DNA of 63,575 nucleotides from Fimbriimonadaceae bacterium (GTDB taxonomy: Bacteria > Armatimonadota > Fimbriimonadia > Fimbriimonadales > Fimbriimonadaceae). The translations under genes were made by a program, and so were the position numbers. The first letter of the stretch is position 1. Every line of letters starts with the position of its first letter. Shown piece by piece: positions 1 to 8,269 of this stretch. The stretch lies in NCBI GenBank assembly GCA_020847855.1, contig JADLBH010000019.1, positions 1 to 63,575 of the forward strand. The letters run 5' to 3'. The notes under the pieces were generated by a model that saw only the letters and a list, made by a program, of their open reading frames with translations, searched no databases and was not told the origin of the DNA.

Positions 1-19
1 AGCCCTGGGCAAGGTTCTA

Positions 20-1244
20 AGTGTATCTGATCGGAGCCTGCCCGCTATCCCCAGCGATTCGTACCCTAGGCACTAGCGCCCCCCCAGTGTATCTGATCGG
101 AGCCTGCCCGCTATCCCCAGCGCGAGGAAGAGCGGCCCGAGGATGTCGGGTAGTGTATCTGATCGGAGCCTGCCCGCTATCCCCAGCTGTGAGTAGCGCG
201 GCGCGGGGGTGTGGTCAAGTGTATCTGATCGGAGCCTGCCCGCTATCCCCAGCCTCCCATCTATCTATGCCACGTTCGCCCGAGTGTATCTGATCGGAGC
301 CTGCCCGCTATCCCCAGCGACGCCGCCGCCGAGATGGCGCGGCTCGCGAGTGTATCTGATCGGAGCCTGCCCGCTATCCCCAGCAGTGTTGGGATACGCT
401 GCCGTCGTACGTGGAGTGTATCTGATCGGAGCCTGCCCGCTATCCCCAGCCGGCGTATGTCGCGGCTCAATGGGACGGTTAGTGTATCTGATCGGAGCCT
501 GCCCGCTATCCCCAGCCTTGTCGCAATTGCCCGGGCGAGAGCTACGAGTGTATCTGATCGGAGCCTGCCCGCTATCCCCAGCCACGAGACCGCGCACCTG
601 GAAGGCCAGGAAGTGTATCTGATCGGAGCCTGCCCGCTATCCCCAGCATTCCCTAAAACGTTCAACGCGCACACGCGAGTGTATCTGATCGGAGCCTGCC
701 CGCTATCCCCAGCGCATGAACAGCAGAGTGACGACGCACCCTAGTGTATCTGATCGGAGCCTGCCCGCTATCCCCAGCTGCCAGTCGCGGTCAGGTCTCG
801 AGTCCTAGAGTGTATCTGATCGGAGCCTGCCCGCTATCCCCAGCGGTGTGAGGCGTTCCCCGCCGATAACGCGGAGTGTATCTGATCGGAGCCTGCCCGC
901 TATCCCCAGCCAACGAGGCGAGGGACACGGCCGCCGACAGTGTATCTGATCGGAGCCTGCCCGCTATCCCCAGCATGGTCGTGCTCGACGCGGTCCGTCT
1001 CACGCCAGCCGAGTGTATCTGATCGGAGCCTGCCCGCTATCCCCAGCACGCGCCGTCCGAGCATCCCGTCCCGGTCCAGTGTATCTGATCGGAGCCTGCC
1101 CGCTATCCCCAGCTACTTCCTGCCGACCCTGGCCGAAGGCGCAGTGTATCTGATCGGAGCCTGCCCGCTATCCCCAGCTCTCTTAGCCGAGTCTCGCTTC
1201 TCGTTTGCAGTGTATCGAACCGGAGCCGGGCCGCTGTCCCCGGT
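20..1244 (+). CRISPR. CRISPR array, distal (trailer) end, 19 repeats
   Basis: A 36-bp direct repeat (begins AGTGTATCTGATCGG, ends GCCCGCTATCCCCAGC) recurs at 20, 86, 152, 218, 283, 349, 415, 481, 547, 612, 678, 743, 809, 875, 939, 1012, 1078 and 1143 without a mismatch. The last copy (1209-1244) differs at about 8 of 36 positions, as is typical of the end far from the leader. The 18 intervening spacers all differ; nearly all are 28-30 nt, one (975-1011) is 37 nt. Bases 1-19 look like the tail of another spacer, so the array continues to the left. The degenerate end places leader and cas genes off-window on the left, with transcription along the + strand. A 36-bp repeat with 30-nt spacers is common in type II and some type V systems, but no cas gene is visible, so the type is open. 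Confidence 0.97.
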
Positions 1245-1284
1245 AATACCCACATAACGACGTTACGAGACTACTTTGCCGACT

Positions 1285-1307
1285 GGGGGCGGGGGATTAC
1301 CCCCCCA
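1285..1307. terminator. G5-ATTA-C5 hairpin, possible bidirectional terminator
   Basis: GGGGG at 1291-1295 and CCCCC at 1300-1304 can pair across a four-base loop. The hairpin contains the stop codon of the fucosidase gene on the minus strand and follows the last CRISPR repeat on the plus strand. There is no U-tract, so a terminator role is only plausible. Confidence 0.3.
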
Positions 1308-4300
1308 CTGGAACCGGCAGCAAACGCAAAGATCGAAGGTTCATCACCGCGCCGCCCGGCTTCGTGACCGGGGTTACTTTCAAGACCGTCCGCCCCCCCT
1401 CACACGAGACCGTGCCCAGGGTCGCCGTCTCAAAGCGGTCCCACCCCCCGGAGGAAGGCACCTTCGCCCGCACCGACGAGCCTCCCACCGCAAACTCGAC
1501 CTCGGCGCCCTCGTTCCCGGGCGCGCACGCCCACTCCACCTCTACCGAATAGATCCCTTTCGCCAGGCCCTCCACCTCCAGGCGGAGAGTGGTCAGCTGC
1601 GAGGTCCAGTACCCGATGCACTTCTTGTCCGCCTCGTAACGCGCCGTCCCGTCCACCGACCATTCGTCCGCGGCGACCTGCAACACCCCGTCGGCTCCGG
1701 GTCGCAAGAGCACGGGCGTCACCTCCACCGGCCCCTCGTGCTCCACCACGATCACCCGCACCAGAGGATCGGCGGCCGAGATCGGCACCGGGATCTTCAG
1801 GCCCTCTGCGCCCCCGGAGTACATCAGGCTTCCGGGCTGCTCGCGCTGTGCCATAGGGTAGATGCGGGTCACCTTCGCCTTCACTCCGGGCAGGGTCACC
1901 TCCTCCAAGACCGGATCGAAGACGCACACAAAGAGCTTGCCCGGCTTGCTCGTTACCCGGCCCCAGGGCACCTGCTTCAATAGCGGCCCTGCAGAAGTGC
2001 CGTACACTGCATCGCCATAACGGTTCAGCCAGCGGCCCACCGTCGCCATGCGCTCCAGGCTTTCGGGGGGGATCTCTCCCGCAGCGGTCGGGCCCACGTT
2101 GAGGAGGTAGTTCCCCCCCTTGCTCGCACAGTCAACTAGGTTCTCGACGAGCGTCTTGGGCGACTTCCAGTTTGCATCGTTGGCATCGAAGCCCCAAGAG
2201 CCGTTCATGGTCATGCAAGACTCCCAGTCGGTCCCAGGGAAGCCCCGCGCAGGGATCTCCTGCTCTGGTGTGCCGAAGTCCCCCCCGTATCCGTCCTCGG
2301 TCATACCGGCCATGCCGTCCCGCCCTTTGTCAATCCGGTTGTTGATGATCAGGTTCGGCTTGAGCCCGCGAAGGTACTGCTCCAGTTCCAGGCCGAGGTC
2401 GTGGGTCCAAGTCGTGTCCCACTCGCCATCGAACCACAGAATCGCAGGGTCGTATCGGGTCACCAACTCATAGAGCTGCGCCTTCATGTAACCCACGTAG
2501 GCCGTGAAGTCTCCGGGGGGGCGCTTGTCGGCCCCGCGCTTCGGAAGATAGTCCTTGTGAGTCCAATCGAGGATCGAGTGATAGAGCCCGAACTGGATCC
2601 CTTCCTCGTCGCAGGCCTTCTTGAGCTCGCCGAGGATGTCGGTATGGTTCGGGGTGGTCTCGACGTCAAAGTTCGAGACCTTGCTGGGCCAAAGCGCAAA
2701 CCCTTCGTGGTGCTTCGAGGTGATCACGATATACTTCATCCCAGCTGCTTTCGCCGCGCGCACCCATGCGCGGGCGTCAAACTTCTCCGGGTTCCACTGT
2801 TTGGCAAGGGGTAGCCAGTCTTGGGGGGGGATGTCGGCGTGGTTGATGAGCCATTCGCTCGCACCAGGGTAGTCCTTGCCCTTCCAAACCCCGGCGGGAA
2901 TGGCATAAAGCCCCCAATGGATGAAGAGCCCAAAGCGGGCCTCCCGCCACCACTTCATGCGGGCGTCTTTCGCCTGGGCGTCCTGAATCATGGGCTCGTT
3001 CTGCGTGTACATCGTCTCTACCATTCGCAAATATGCCGCGATCGGCTCCATTCCCATCTTCGCCCGGCGCTCATCGAGTCTTTCGGGCGCCTCGGTAGGC
3101 TGAAGGCTCGCTTTGCCCTTGAGGATCGTGCACTGGGTGCCGAACCTTTGCGGCTTTCCTTGGGCGCGAAGCACCCGGTCCGTGAGGTAGGCGAAGTGCT
3201 GTGGGTCTGCCTCGCCCTCCTTCAGCGCGTCCTCCATCGCCTTCAGGTAGCGGGCTTGGAACTTCGGGTCGGCATCCGCGTGTTGGACGAGCAACCAGGC
3301 GTTCCCTTCTGCCCGACTACCGTACAGCGAGCGAATCGGATATCCGTATTCGTGCAAGAACTCGACCATATAAGCAGTAGAGGCGCGGTCCGCTTCCTCG
3401 ACCGCAGTTTGGAGCGACTTGTCGGGTGTTGAACCGGTGCTCGTCGCGTCGAGCAGCTTTCTGCGTGCGGCTTGGTCCGCCTCGACCAGGCTCTCGATCG
3501 CCGCCGCTCGCGCCTGGGGGGAAGCGTACATCTTGGCCTGCACGTCCGCATGGCTCTTGCGATCCCCAACGACCGTCACTTCGATCTTCGAGACCGGGAG
3601 CGGCGTGACTCGAACAAGCCTGCGGTTCCCGATCGTCGTGCCCGTGACCGGCGAGATCCGAGGATTCATGATCGGGAACGCATCCACGGGAGAAGTGAGC
3701 CAAGCCTGGAAGTGGGAGACCCGCTGGCCGCGCTCGATCGGCTCGCGGAGCTCGAGGATGTCCGCCACCTCGCCCGGTCTGGCGGGCCGCGAGAACGTCG
3801 CACGGTGCCAGGCACCGAACTGCCGCAACGCCCGGACGTCGTTCTCATGGATCAAGCCTCGGGTGTCGGGGGGGACGTTCAGGATCAAGTTCGCCCCCCT
3901 CCCCACCGACGCAAGATAAATCTCAATGAGTTGATCCAAGGTCTTCACCCTGCCGTTCTCGCTCGCCCGCCAGAACCAGCCGGGACGGATCGAGACGTCG
4001 CACTCGGCGGGGATCCAGTCCGGCCCGCCGCGAGTCCCAGTCTGGAGCAGGGCCGTGTCTGCGTGCCCCGGCGAGTGCTTCGAGTTGTCAATCGTGCTCC
4101 AGTTCGTCTCGGAGACCGTGCCCGCCTCGTTCCCGGCCCAGCGGACATCGGGCCCGGCGTCGCTGAAAATACAGGCGTTCGGCGCCAGCTCCCGCACGGT
4201 TGCGATATATCGCGGCCAGTCGTAGACCTGCCTCTTCCCGTTCGGCCCTTCGCCGTTCGCGCCGTCGAACCACACCTCGCTCACCTCGCCATAACCGGTA

Positions 4301-4770
4301 AGCACCTCGCGCAACATCCCCACGAAGACATCGTTGTACTCCGGGGTGCCGTAGGCCGGGTGGTTGCGGTCCCAGGGGCTGAGATAAACGCCGAACTTCA
4401 GCCCGAACTTCTTGCAAGAGCGGCTCAGGTCGCGCAGGACGTCGCCCTTGCCCTCCCTCCATTTCGACTGCGCCACCGTGTGTCTGGAAAGCTTCGAGGG
4501 CCAGAGGCAAAAGCCGTCGTGGTGCTTGGCGGTGACGACGACCATGCTCATCCCCGCGTCCCGGAAGGCGCGGCACCACTGGTCGGTGTCCATCGCGGTC
4601 GGGGCAAAGGAGCCGGGGTCCTCGGTCCCCTTCCCCCACTCCTCCCCGCTAAAGGTGTTCGGCCCGAAGTGCACAAAGGCATAGTGCCCCAGGCCGTGCC
4701 AGGCCGACTGCCGGGCAGACGGGACGGCCTGCCCGCTCATCGCGAGACCACAGACGAGCGCCGGAAGCAT
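1297..4770 (-). CDS. Exported tandem GH29 alpha-L-fucosidase with central DUF6624 domain
   Basis: 1157 residues. An N-terminal hydrophobic segment (about residues 1-19) suggests export. The first GH29 barrel (about 25-415) has AKHHDGFCLWPS (81-92) and the strand WFDG with candidate nucleophile Asp169. Residues about 420-600 match DUF6624: DQAARR, a WLLVQHAD motif (492-499) and FGTQ (543-546). A second GH29 domain (about 605-1000) has FGLFIHWG, SKHHEGFALWPS and WFDG with candidate nucleophile Asp781. The last 120 residues look like a carbohydrate-binding beta-sandwich. GH29 enzymes remove L-fucose from glycans; the protein is probably a secreted or periplasmic glycan-degrading enzyme. Normal GH29 enzymes have one barrel and 400-600 residues, so the double barrel with an inserted DUF6624 is unusual. 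The DUF6624 function is unknown. No other sugar-use genes adjoin it. Confidence 0.9.
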   Translation of the reverse strand: MLPALVCGLAMSGQAVPSARQSAWHGLGHYAFVHFGPNTFSGEEWGKGTEDPGSFAPTAMDTDQWCRAFRDAGMSMVVVTAKHHDGFCLWPSKLSRHTVAQSKWREGKGDVLRDLSRSCKKFGLKFGVYLSPWDRNHPAYGTPEYNDVFVGMLREVLTGYGEVSEVWFDGANGEGPNGKRQVYDWPRYIATVRELAPNACIFSDAGPDVRWAGNEAGTVSETNWSTIDNSKHSPGHADTALLQTGTRGGPDWIPAECDVSIRPGWFWRASENGRVKTLDQLIEIYLASVGRGANLILNVPPDTRGLIHENDVRALRQFGAWHRATFSRPARPGEVADILELREPIERGQRVSHFQAWLTSPVDAFPIMNPRISPVTGTTIGNRRLVRVTPLPVSKIEVTVVGDRKSHADVQAKMYASPQARAAAIESLVEADQAARRKLLDATSTGSTPDKSLQTAVEEADRASTAYMVEFLHEYGYPIRSLYGSRAEGNAWLLVQHADADPKFQARYLKAMEDALKEGEADPQHFAYLTDRVLRAQGKPQRFGTQCTILKGKASLQPTEAPERLDERRAKMGMEPIAAYLRMVETMYTQNEPMIQDAQAKDARMKWWREARFGLFIHWGLYAIPAGVWKGKDYPGASEWLINHADIPPQDWLPLAKQWNPEKFDARAWVRAAKAAGMKYIVITSKHHEGFALWPSKVSNFDVETTPNHTDILGELKKACDEEGIQFGLYHSILDWTHKDYLPKRGADKRPPGDFTAYVGYMKAQLYELVTRYDPAILWFDGEWDTTWTHDLGLELEQYLRGLKPNLIINNRIDKGRDGMAGMTEDGYGGDFGTPEQEIPARGFPGTDWESCMTMNGSWGFDANDANWKSPKTLVENLVDCASKGGNYLLNVGPTAAGEIPPESLERMATVGRWLNRYGDAVYGTSAGPLLKQVPWGRVTSKPGKLFVCVFDPVLEEVTLPGVKAKVTRIYPMAQREQPGSLMYSGGAEGLKIPVPISAADPLVRVIVVEHEGPVEVTPVLLRPGADGVLQVAADEWSVDGTARYEADKKCIGYWTSQLTTLRLEVEGLAKGIYSVEVEWACAPGNEGAEVEFAVGGSSVRAKVPSSGGWDRFETATLGTVSCEGGRTVLKVTPVTKPGGAVMNLRSLRLLPVPVGG

Positions 4771-5058
4771 GCGCCGAGCCTACCCCGCCTTGGTCTGGAG
4801 AAGCGAGGTGCCGAAGAGGCGGGCCACTCACCCCAGCCCTCGGCCCTGTCGCGAGGTTGCGGCTCACCGCGAGCGAGCCTCGCGCTCCGGCCGCCGTCCG
4901 GAACGGCCCGCCACTGGCGTGTTGGCCCCGGCAGGGTGGGGGGCGGGGGAGCCGTGGTCTCGCAGGCCGAGGGACGCGGCGGGGCTGGGACCGGGCCGCG
5001 CGGGCCTTTCTGGGTGGCCTGGCCGCCTTGTCGGAACGGTTTCCGGTCGGCTCGTTGC

Positions 5059-5310
5059 GGCCCCGGGTCGAATTAAAATCATTCCGGGTCGTGTGGGGAC
5101 CGTTCCGGGTCGTGGGGGAGCGGCTCCGGGTCTTAGAGAGGTCGCTCCAGGTTCAAGGAGAATCATTTCGAGTCGAAGGAAAACCGCTCCAGGTTAGGCG
5201 AGAATCATTTCAAGTCGAAGGAAAACCGTTCCGGGTTAGGCGAGAATCGCTTTGGGTCGAAGGAAATCTGTTCCGGGTTCAAGGAAATCCGTTCCGTGAC
5301 CTACGGATCC
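5059..5310. repeat. Degenerate 21-bp tandem repeat, about 11 units
   Basis: From 5080 every 21 bases begins with a variant of CGTTCCGGGT followed by a purine-rich half such as CGAAGGAAAAC; ten consecutive units fit the 21-bp register without indels (5080-5289), with partial units on both sides. The units differ from each other at many positions. On the + strand they would encode heptads like SFRVEGK, but the reading frame has no convincing start or third-position bias, so I treat it as non-coding. It ends just upstream of the gene at 5365. The rest of 4771-5058 is GC-rich with no supported gene. Confidence 0.75.
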
Positions 5311-5364
5311 GTCTCGCGGCTGCCGAGAATGCCCTTACGGGCTACGAAAGCCCAGAGGAAAACA

Positions 5365-6006
5365 ATGCCTAGCTTCTATCAAGTAAAGAAGTCCGCCTTC
5401 GGGGCATGGATCACGAACTTCCACACGGTCGCCTCGGCGAACGCCACCCCCCTCGGGCTCTCGCCCGCCGACCTCACCCTGATCACGAACACGAAGACCG
5501 AGTTCGTGAACTCCTTTAACGCGCAAGAGTCGGCCCGTGCCGCCTCGATCGGCGCGACCGCGATGTGCGACCAGGAATGGGGCGACGCGGTCGCGATCGT
5601 GAGCGGCTTCAACGCCAGGTTCCAGGCGATCGCGGGCATCAGCCCCGAGCTCCTGGGCGAGCTGGGCCTGAACGTCCCTGGTGGCGGGGGGGGCTCGATC
5701 CCCGTCTTCGCGCCGAGCGACCTGAGCGGCCTGGGCTGCAGCAACGGAGTAAACCAACTGAAGTGGTCGCGCAACGGGAACGAGTCCGGTACGGTCTATG
5801 TGATCGAGGCCGCCTATGACGGCACGAACGACTGGGAGATCGTGGACAACTCCACGCGGCCCAAGTTCGACCACACGGGCCAGACGCCGGGCCGCTTTGT
5901 GCGCTATCGCGTCTTCGCCCAGCGCGGCACGACCAAGAGCAACCCGAGCGGCACGGTCTCGATCTACGACCCCGGCGCCGCCGGGACGATGTCGCTGGCG
6001 GCCTGA
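5365..6006 (+). CDS. FN3-like hypothetical protein, paralogue of the gene at 27930
   Basis: 213 residues. Start ATG 5365 is preceded by AGAGGAAAACA, an acceptable ribosome-binding site. The N-terminal half is alpha-helical with the motif TPLGLSPADLTLIT; a glycine stretch (GGGGG) leads to a C-terminal beta-domain of about 90 residues resembling a fibronectin type III fold (LKWSRNGNESGTVYVIE) and ends GTMSLAA. The gene at 27930 has the same order: TPLGLTPGDITEIT, LKWGRNGNTAATVFEI and an end GTLGLAA. There is no signal peptide. The function is unknown; the shape suggests an adhesion or scaffolding role. A hairpin at 6021-6051 follows it. Confidence 0.8.
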   Translation: MPSFYQVKKSAFGAWITNFHTVASANATPLGLSPADLTLITNTKTEFVNSFNAQESARAASIGATAMCDQEWGDAVAIVSGFNARFQAIAGISPELLGELGLNVPGGGGGSIPVFAPSDLSGLGCSNGVNQLKWSRNGNESGTVYVIEAAYDGTNDWEIVDNSTRPKFDHTGQTPGRFVRYRVFAQRGTTKSNPSGTVSIYDPGAAGTMSLAA

Positions 6007-6020
6007 CGCCGCCCGGTGCG

Positions 6021-6051
6021 AGCCCCCGCTACCGGCAAGTTCGCGGGGGCT
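6021..6051 (+). terminator. 9-bp stem hairpin after the FN3-like gene
   Basis: AGCCCCCGC (6021-6029) and GCGGGGGCT (6043-6051) are perfect inverted repeats separated by 13 nt, 15 nt after the stop codon at 6006. There is no strong U-tract. Confidence 0.5.
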
Positions 6052-6058
6052 TGCGCTA

Positions 6059-6092
6059 TGATGTTCATGAGGACACACCCTCATGAACATCA
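6059..6092. promoter_or_regulatory. 14-bp perfect dyad across the start codon of the 6083 gene
   Basis: TGATGTTCATGAGG (6059-6072) is repeated in perfect inverted orientation at 6079-6092 with a six-base spacer (ACACAC). The right arm contains the ATG start (6083-6085) and the left arm contains the GAGG that could act as ribosome-binding site. A TATGAT hexamer at 6057-6062 is a candidate -10 box, which would put transcription start inside the left arm. It could therefore be a repressor operator or an RNA hairpin that hides the start codon. Confidence 0.6.
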
Positions 6093-7183
6093 ACATGCCA
6101 ACCCTCGTCGCGGCCGTCGCGGCGAGCTCCGCCACCTCCGCGATCGTTGCGGCAGGCTTCGTCAACCTCCAGGACTCCACTCCTGGCGCAGCCCAGACCG
6201 GGCACACGAACATTTCGGGGTACTCCCTCGCCGGTCGCTTCGGCGCCGGGGTCTCGCCCACGCTCGCCAGGGTGCAAGTGAAGGAGACCGGGGGGCTCCA
6301 GGGCGTCCGCGCCGAGTCGGGCACGGGCGTCGCGGTCTTCGGCAAGAGCACCGCGGGCACTGGCCTCGGGGCCGGGGGCTACTTCACCACCAGTTCGATC
6401 GGCGGCCGCGGCATCGTCGGCGACGCGCTGAGCGGCACCGGCAACACGGTGGGGGGGCTCTTCTACAACCGCTCGGCTGGAGGGGGGGTCGGAGTCTGGG
6501 GCCGCGCCATCGGCGCGGGCGGGACGGCGACCGGCGTCTTCGGCGAGACCCTGAGCGCGAACGGCACCGCCCTGGCCGCAACGAACAGCGGCAGCGGGAA
6601 CTCGATGACCGCGGGAACCTCCGCAGACTCGTTGCAGACCGTGGGCGACCTGCCCCGCCACGACTACGGCACGACGACCGCCGCGATGGTCCCCGTCGCC
6701 TATGGTTACCTTGCGGGTGCTACAGGGGGCCCGTTCCACATCGGCAGCGGGAACTGGACGGGCACGAAGCCCGCAACCGGAACCTACGACATTGACATCT
6801 CCGGCGTCTCGCTCAACGCCGGGGCGTTCGTCGTGGTTGCGATGACGTTCGACAGCAGCGCGCAAGAGCTGGTAACGCAAGCATCCCCGGCCAGCGGAGA
6901 CGTCCGCCTCGTCGTCCGGGACCTGGGATCGAATGCGCTGGAGGACAGCGACCTTCAGTTCGTGGTCTACCGGACGAGCAACGTGATCGCCGGCCCGCCA
7001 CCGGCAGGCGAGCCCGGGCGGCCGAAGCAGCTCGACCGCTACGGCGACTACGAGACCTGGCAGAAGCGCGACCCGAAGGGCTTCGAGGCCTGGCGCAGGC
7101 AGTACGTCGCCTGGCAGCGCGAGCAGATGCGCTCGCAGCCCTACGAGGCGCCCACCGACCCGAACGGCGAAGGCCATCCCTAG
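6083..7183 (+). CDS. Exported glycine-rich repeat protein
   Basis: 366 residues. An N-terminal hydrophobic stretch (residues 6-26, VAAVAASSATSAIVAAGFV) could be a signal or anchor. Residues 35-175 are built of short Gly-rich beta-repeats such as GVGVWGRAIGAGG and ATGVFGETLSANG, seen in many poorly characterised bacterial surface proteins. Residues about 195-305 form a separate beta-rich domain, and the Pro/Arg-rich tail (RPKQLDRYGDYETWQKRDP) is charged. The 14-bp dyad over the start codon suggests tight control. The function is unknown; a surface or tail-fibre-like structural role is an inference from the repeats. Confidence 0.75.
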   Translation: MNINMPTLVAAVAASSATSAIVAAGFVNLQDSTPGAAQTGHTNISGYSLAGRFGAGVSPTLARVQVKETGGLQGVRAESGTGVAVFGKSTAGTGLGAGGYFTTSSIGGRGIVGDALSGTGNTVGGLFYNRSAGGGVGVWGRAIGAGGTATGVFGETLSANGTALAATNSGSGNSMTAGTSADSLQTVGDLPRHDYGTTTAAMVPVAYGYLAGATGGPFHIGSGNWTGTKPATGTYDIDISGVSLNAGAFVVVAMTFDSSAQELVTQASPASGDVRLVVRDLGSNALEDSDLQFVVYRTSNVIAGPPPAGEPGRPKQLDRYGDYETWQKRDPKGFEAWRRQYVAWQREQMRSQPYEAPTDPNGEGHP

Positions 7184-7210
7184 CGAAGGGACCCCCTCTG
7201 GCCGCAGGCT

Positions 7211-7233
7211 GCCGCCCGCACCCCGCGGGCGGC
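7211..7233 (+). terminator. GC-rich hairpin after the glycine-rich gene
   Basis: GCCGCCCGC (7211-7219), loop ACCCC and GCGGGCGGC (7225-7233) form a perfect 9-bp stem 27 nt after the stop codon. It is followed by a G-rich tract rather than a U-tract. Confidence 0.5.
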
Positions 7234-7253
7234 CCTTCGGGGGGGGGCAGGGC

Positions 7254-7412
7254 TCACCCAGGCTTGCGGAGGATCTTCTCCATCGGTCGGCCCTTGGCGA
7301 GCTCGTCCACGAGCTTGTCCATATAGCGGGCCTCGCGCTTGAGCGGGTCCTCGACCTCCTCGACCCTCACCCCGCAGACCACGCCAGTGATGAGCAGCCG
7401 GTCGGGATTCAT
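7254..7412 (-). CDS. Small conserved-looking protein, 52 residues
   Basis: An ATG at 7412 on the minus strand opens a 52-residue frame: [19 protein letters not shown], then an [21 protein letters not shown] stretch, ending MEKILRKPG. The mixed charged/hydrophobic composition and helix-forming second half look like a real protein, and the frame is closed by TGA 7254-7256. There is no obvious ribosome-binding site and an in-frame stop lies five codons upstream, so it may be a remnant of a larger gene. I cannot name the family. It lies between the convergent or tandem plus-strand genes at 6083 and 7540. Confidence 0.5.
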   Translation of the reverse strand: MNPDRLLITGVVCGVRVEEVEDPLKREARYMDKLVDELAKGRPMEKILRKPG

Positions 7413-7539
7413 CCGCGGCGCGGGCGATCATCGAGCCCGCTTCACCAGCCTGGCAAAGTTACCAGATTTCCTATGACTTGTCCTCCAATCGCGACTTGGT
7501 AACGGTCCGATAACGATAGGCCGTCACACTGCTTACACG

Positions 7540-8269
7540 ATGAAACATATCGTGCCTGCAATCGCCATTCTTTCGGCTTCGTCGCTCGCCTTCGCCGACT
7601 TCGATTACGACGACTTCTTCGACATCTCGAACCTCCAGCTCAACGGCACCGCCGAGCAGCTCGGTAACGTGATCCGCATGACGCACGACGGCGTGTCCGA
7701 CGAGGCTGGCAACATGTGGCAGATGATCCCGGAGGCCGTCGGCAACGGGTTCACGACTCGGTTCGAGTTCCGCTGCGACGGCGCCGGCAGCCTCCCCGCC
7801 GACGGCTTCGCCTTCGGCATCCAGAACACCTCGACCACCGAGATGGGCAACGGGGGGGGGCGACAACGCGATGATCGGGATCAACGGCTCCGTCGTCGTG
7901 AACTTCCAGTCGTTCTGGAACAAGGTCCAGATCGTCGCGACCGACGACAGCGGGAACAACGTCTACTTCGACGAGGTGGGTTTCACCGGCCTGCACCGGA
8001 GCGACCCCTGGCTCGCCGAGGTCACCTATGACGCCGGCACCGGGGACTGGGACGTGAGCCTGGACGGCAACTCCGTGATCAGCGCGAACTTCGGGCTGGA
8101 CGAGGCGGTGACGCTGACCGGCAACTCTGCCTATGTGGGCCTGGGCGCGGCGACCGGCCTCGGCTTCGACAACAACGACGCGCTGAGCTGGGAGCTTCAG
8201 GCGGTGCCGGAACCTGCGACGTTCCTTGCGCTCGGGCTCGGCCTGCTCGCCCTACGCCGCAAGCGCTAA
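7540..8269 (+). pseudogene. PEP-CTERM surface protein, frameshifted in a G9 run
   Basis: The first frame (7540) encodes a signal peptide (MKHIVPAIAILSASSLAFA) and a lectin-like start; the frame is lost at nine Gs (7852-7860) and resumes one base later as NAMIGINGSVVVNFQ. Removing one G restores one continuous protein of about 242 residues. The C-terminus has the PEP-CTERM sorting signal: VPEPATFLALGLGLLALRRKR split as VPEP motif, hydrophobic helix and basic tail. PEP-CTERM proteins are processed by exosortase and anchored or released at the cell surface; no exosortase gene is in the window. The middle resembles a concanavalin/legume-lectin-like sandwich. The frameshift may be a sequencing error, a true mutation or a slippage switch. 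It ends tail to tail with the regulator on the minus strand, overlapping by 4 bp. Confidence 0.85.

Noticed and set aside
21-1257. Repetitive reading frames with VYLIGACPLSPA or SVSDRSLPAIPS motifs on both strands
   Set aside because: They are translations of the CRISPR repeats; the repeat unit of 66 bp is a multiple of three and so keeps frames open.
3472-5076. A 534-residue plus-strand frame across the fucosidase gene
   Set aside because: Shadow of the minus-strand gene caused by high GC; composition is Arg/Pro-rich with no domain.
4857-5372. A frame encoding heptad repeats (SFRVEGK-like)
   Set aside because: No ribosome-binding site or promoter-like signal; it follows from the 21-bp repeat and runs into the start of the FN3-like gene.
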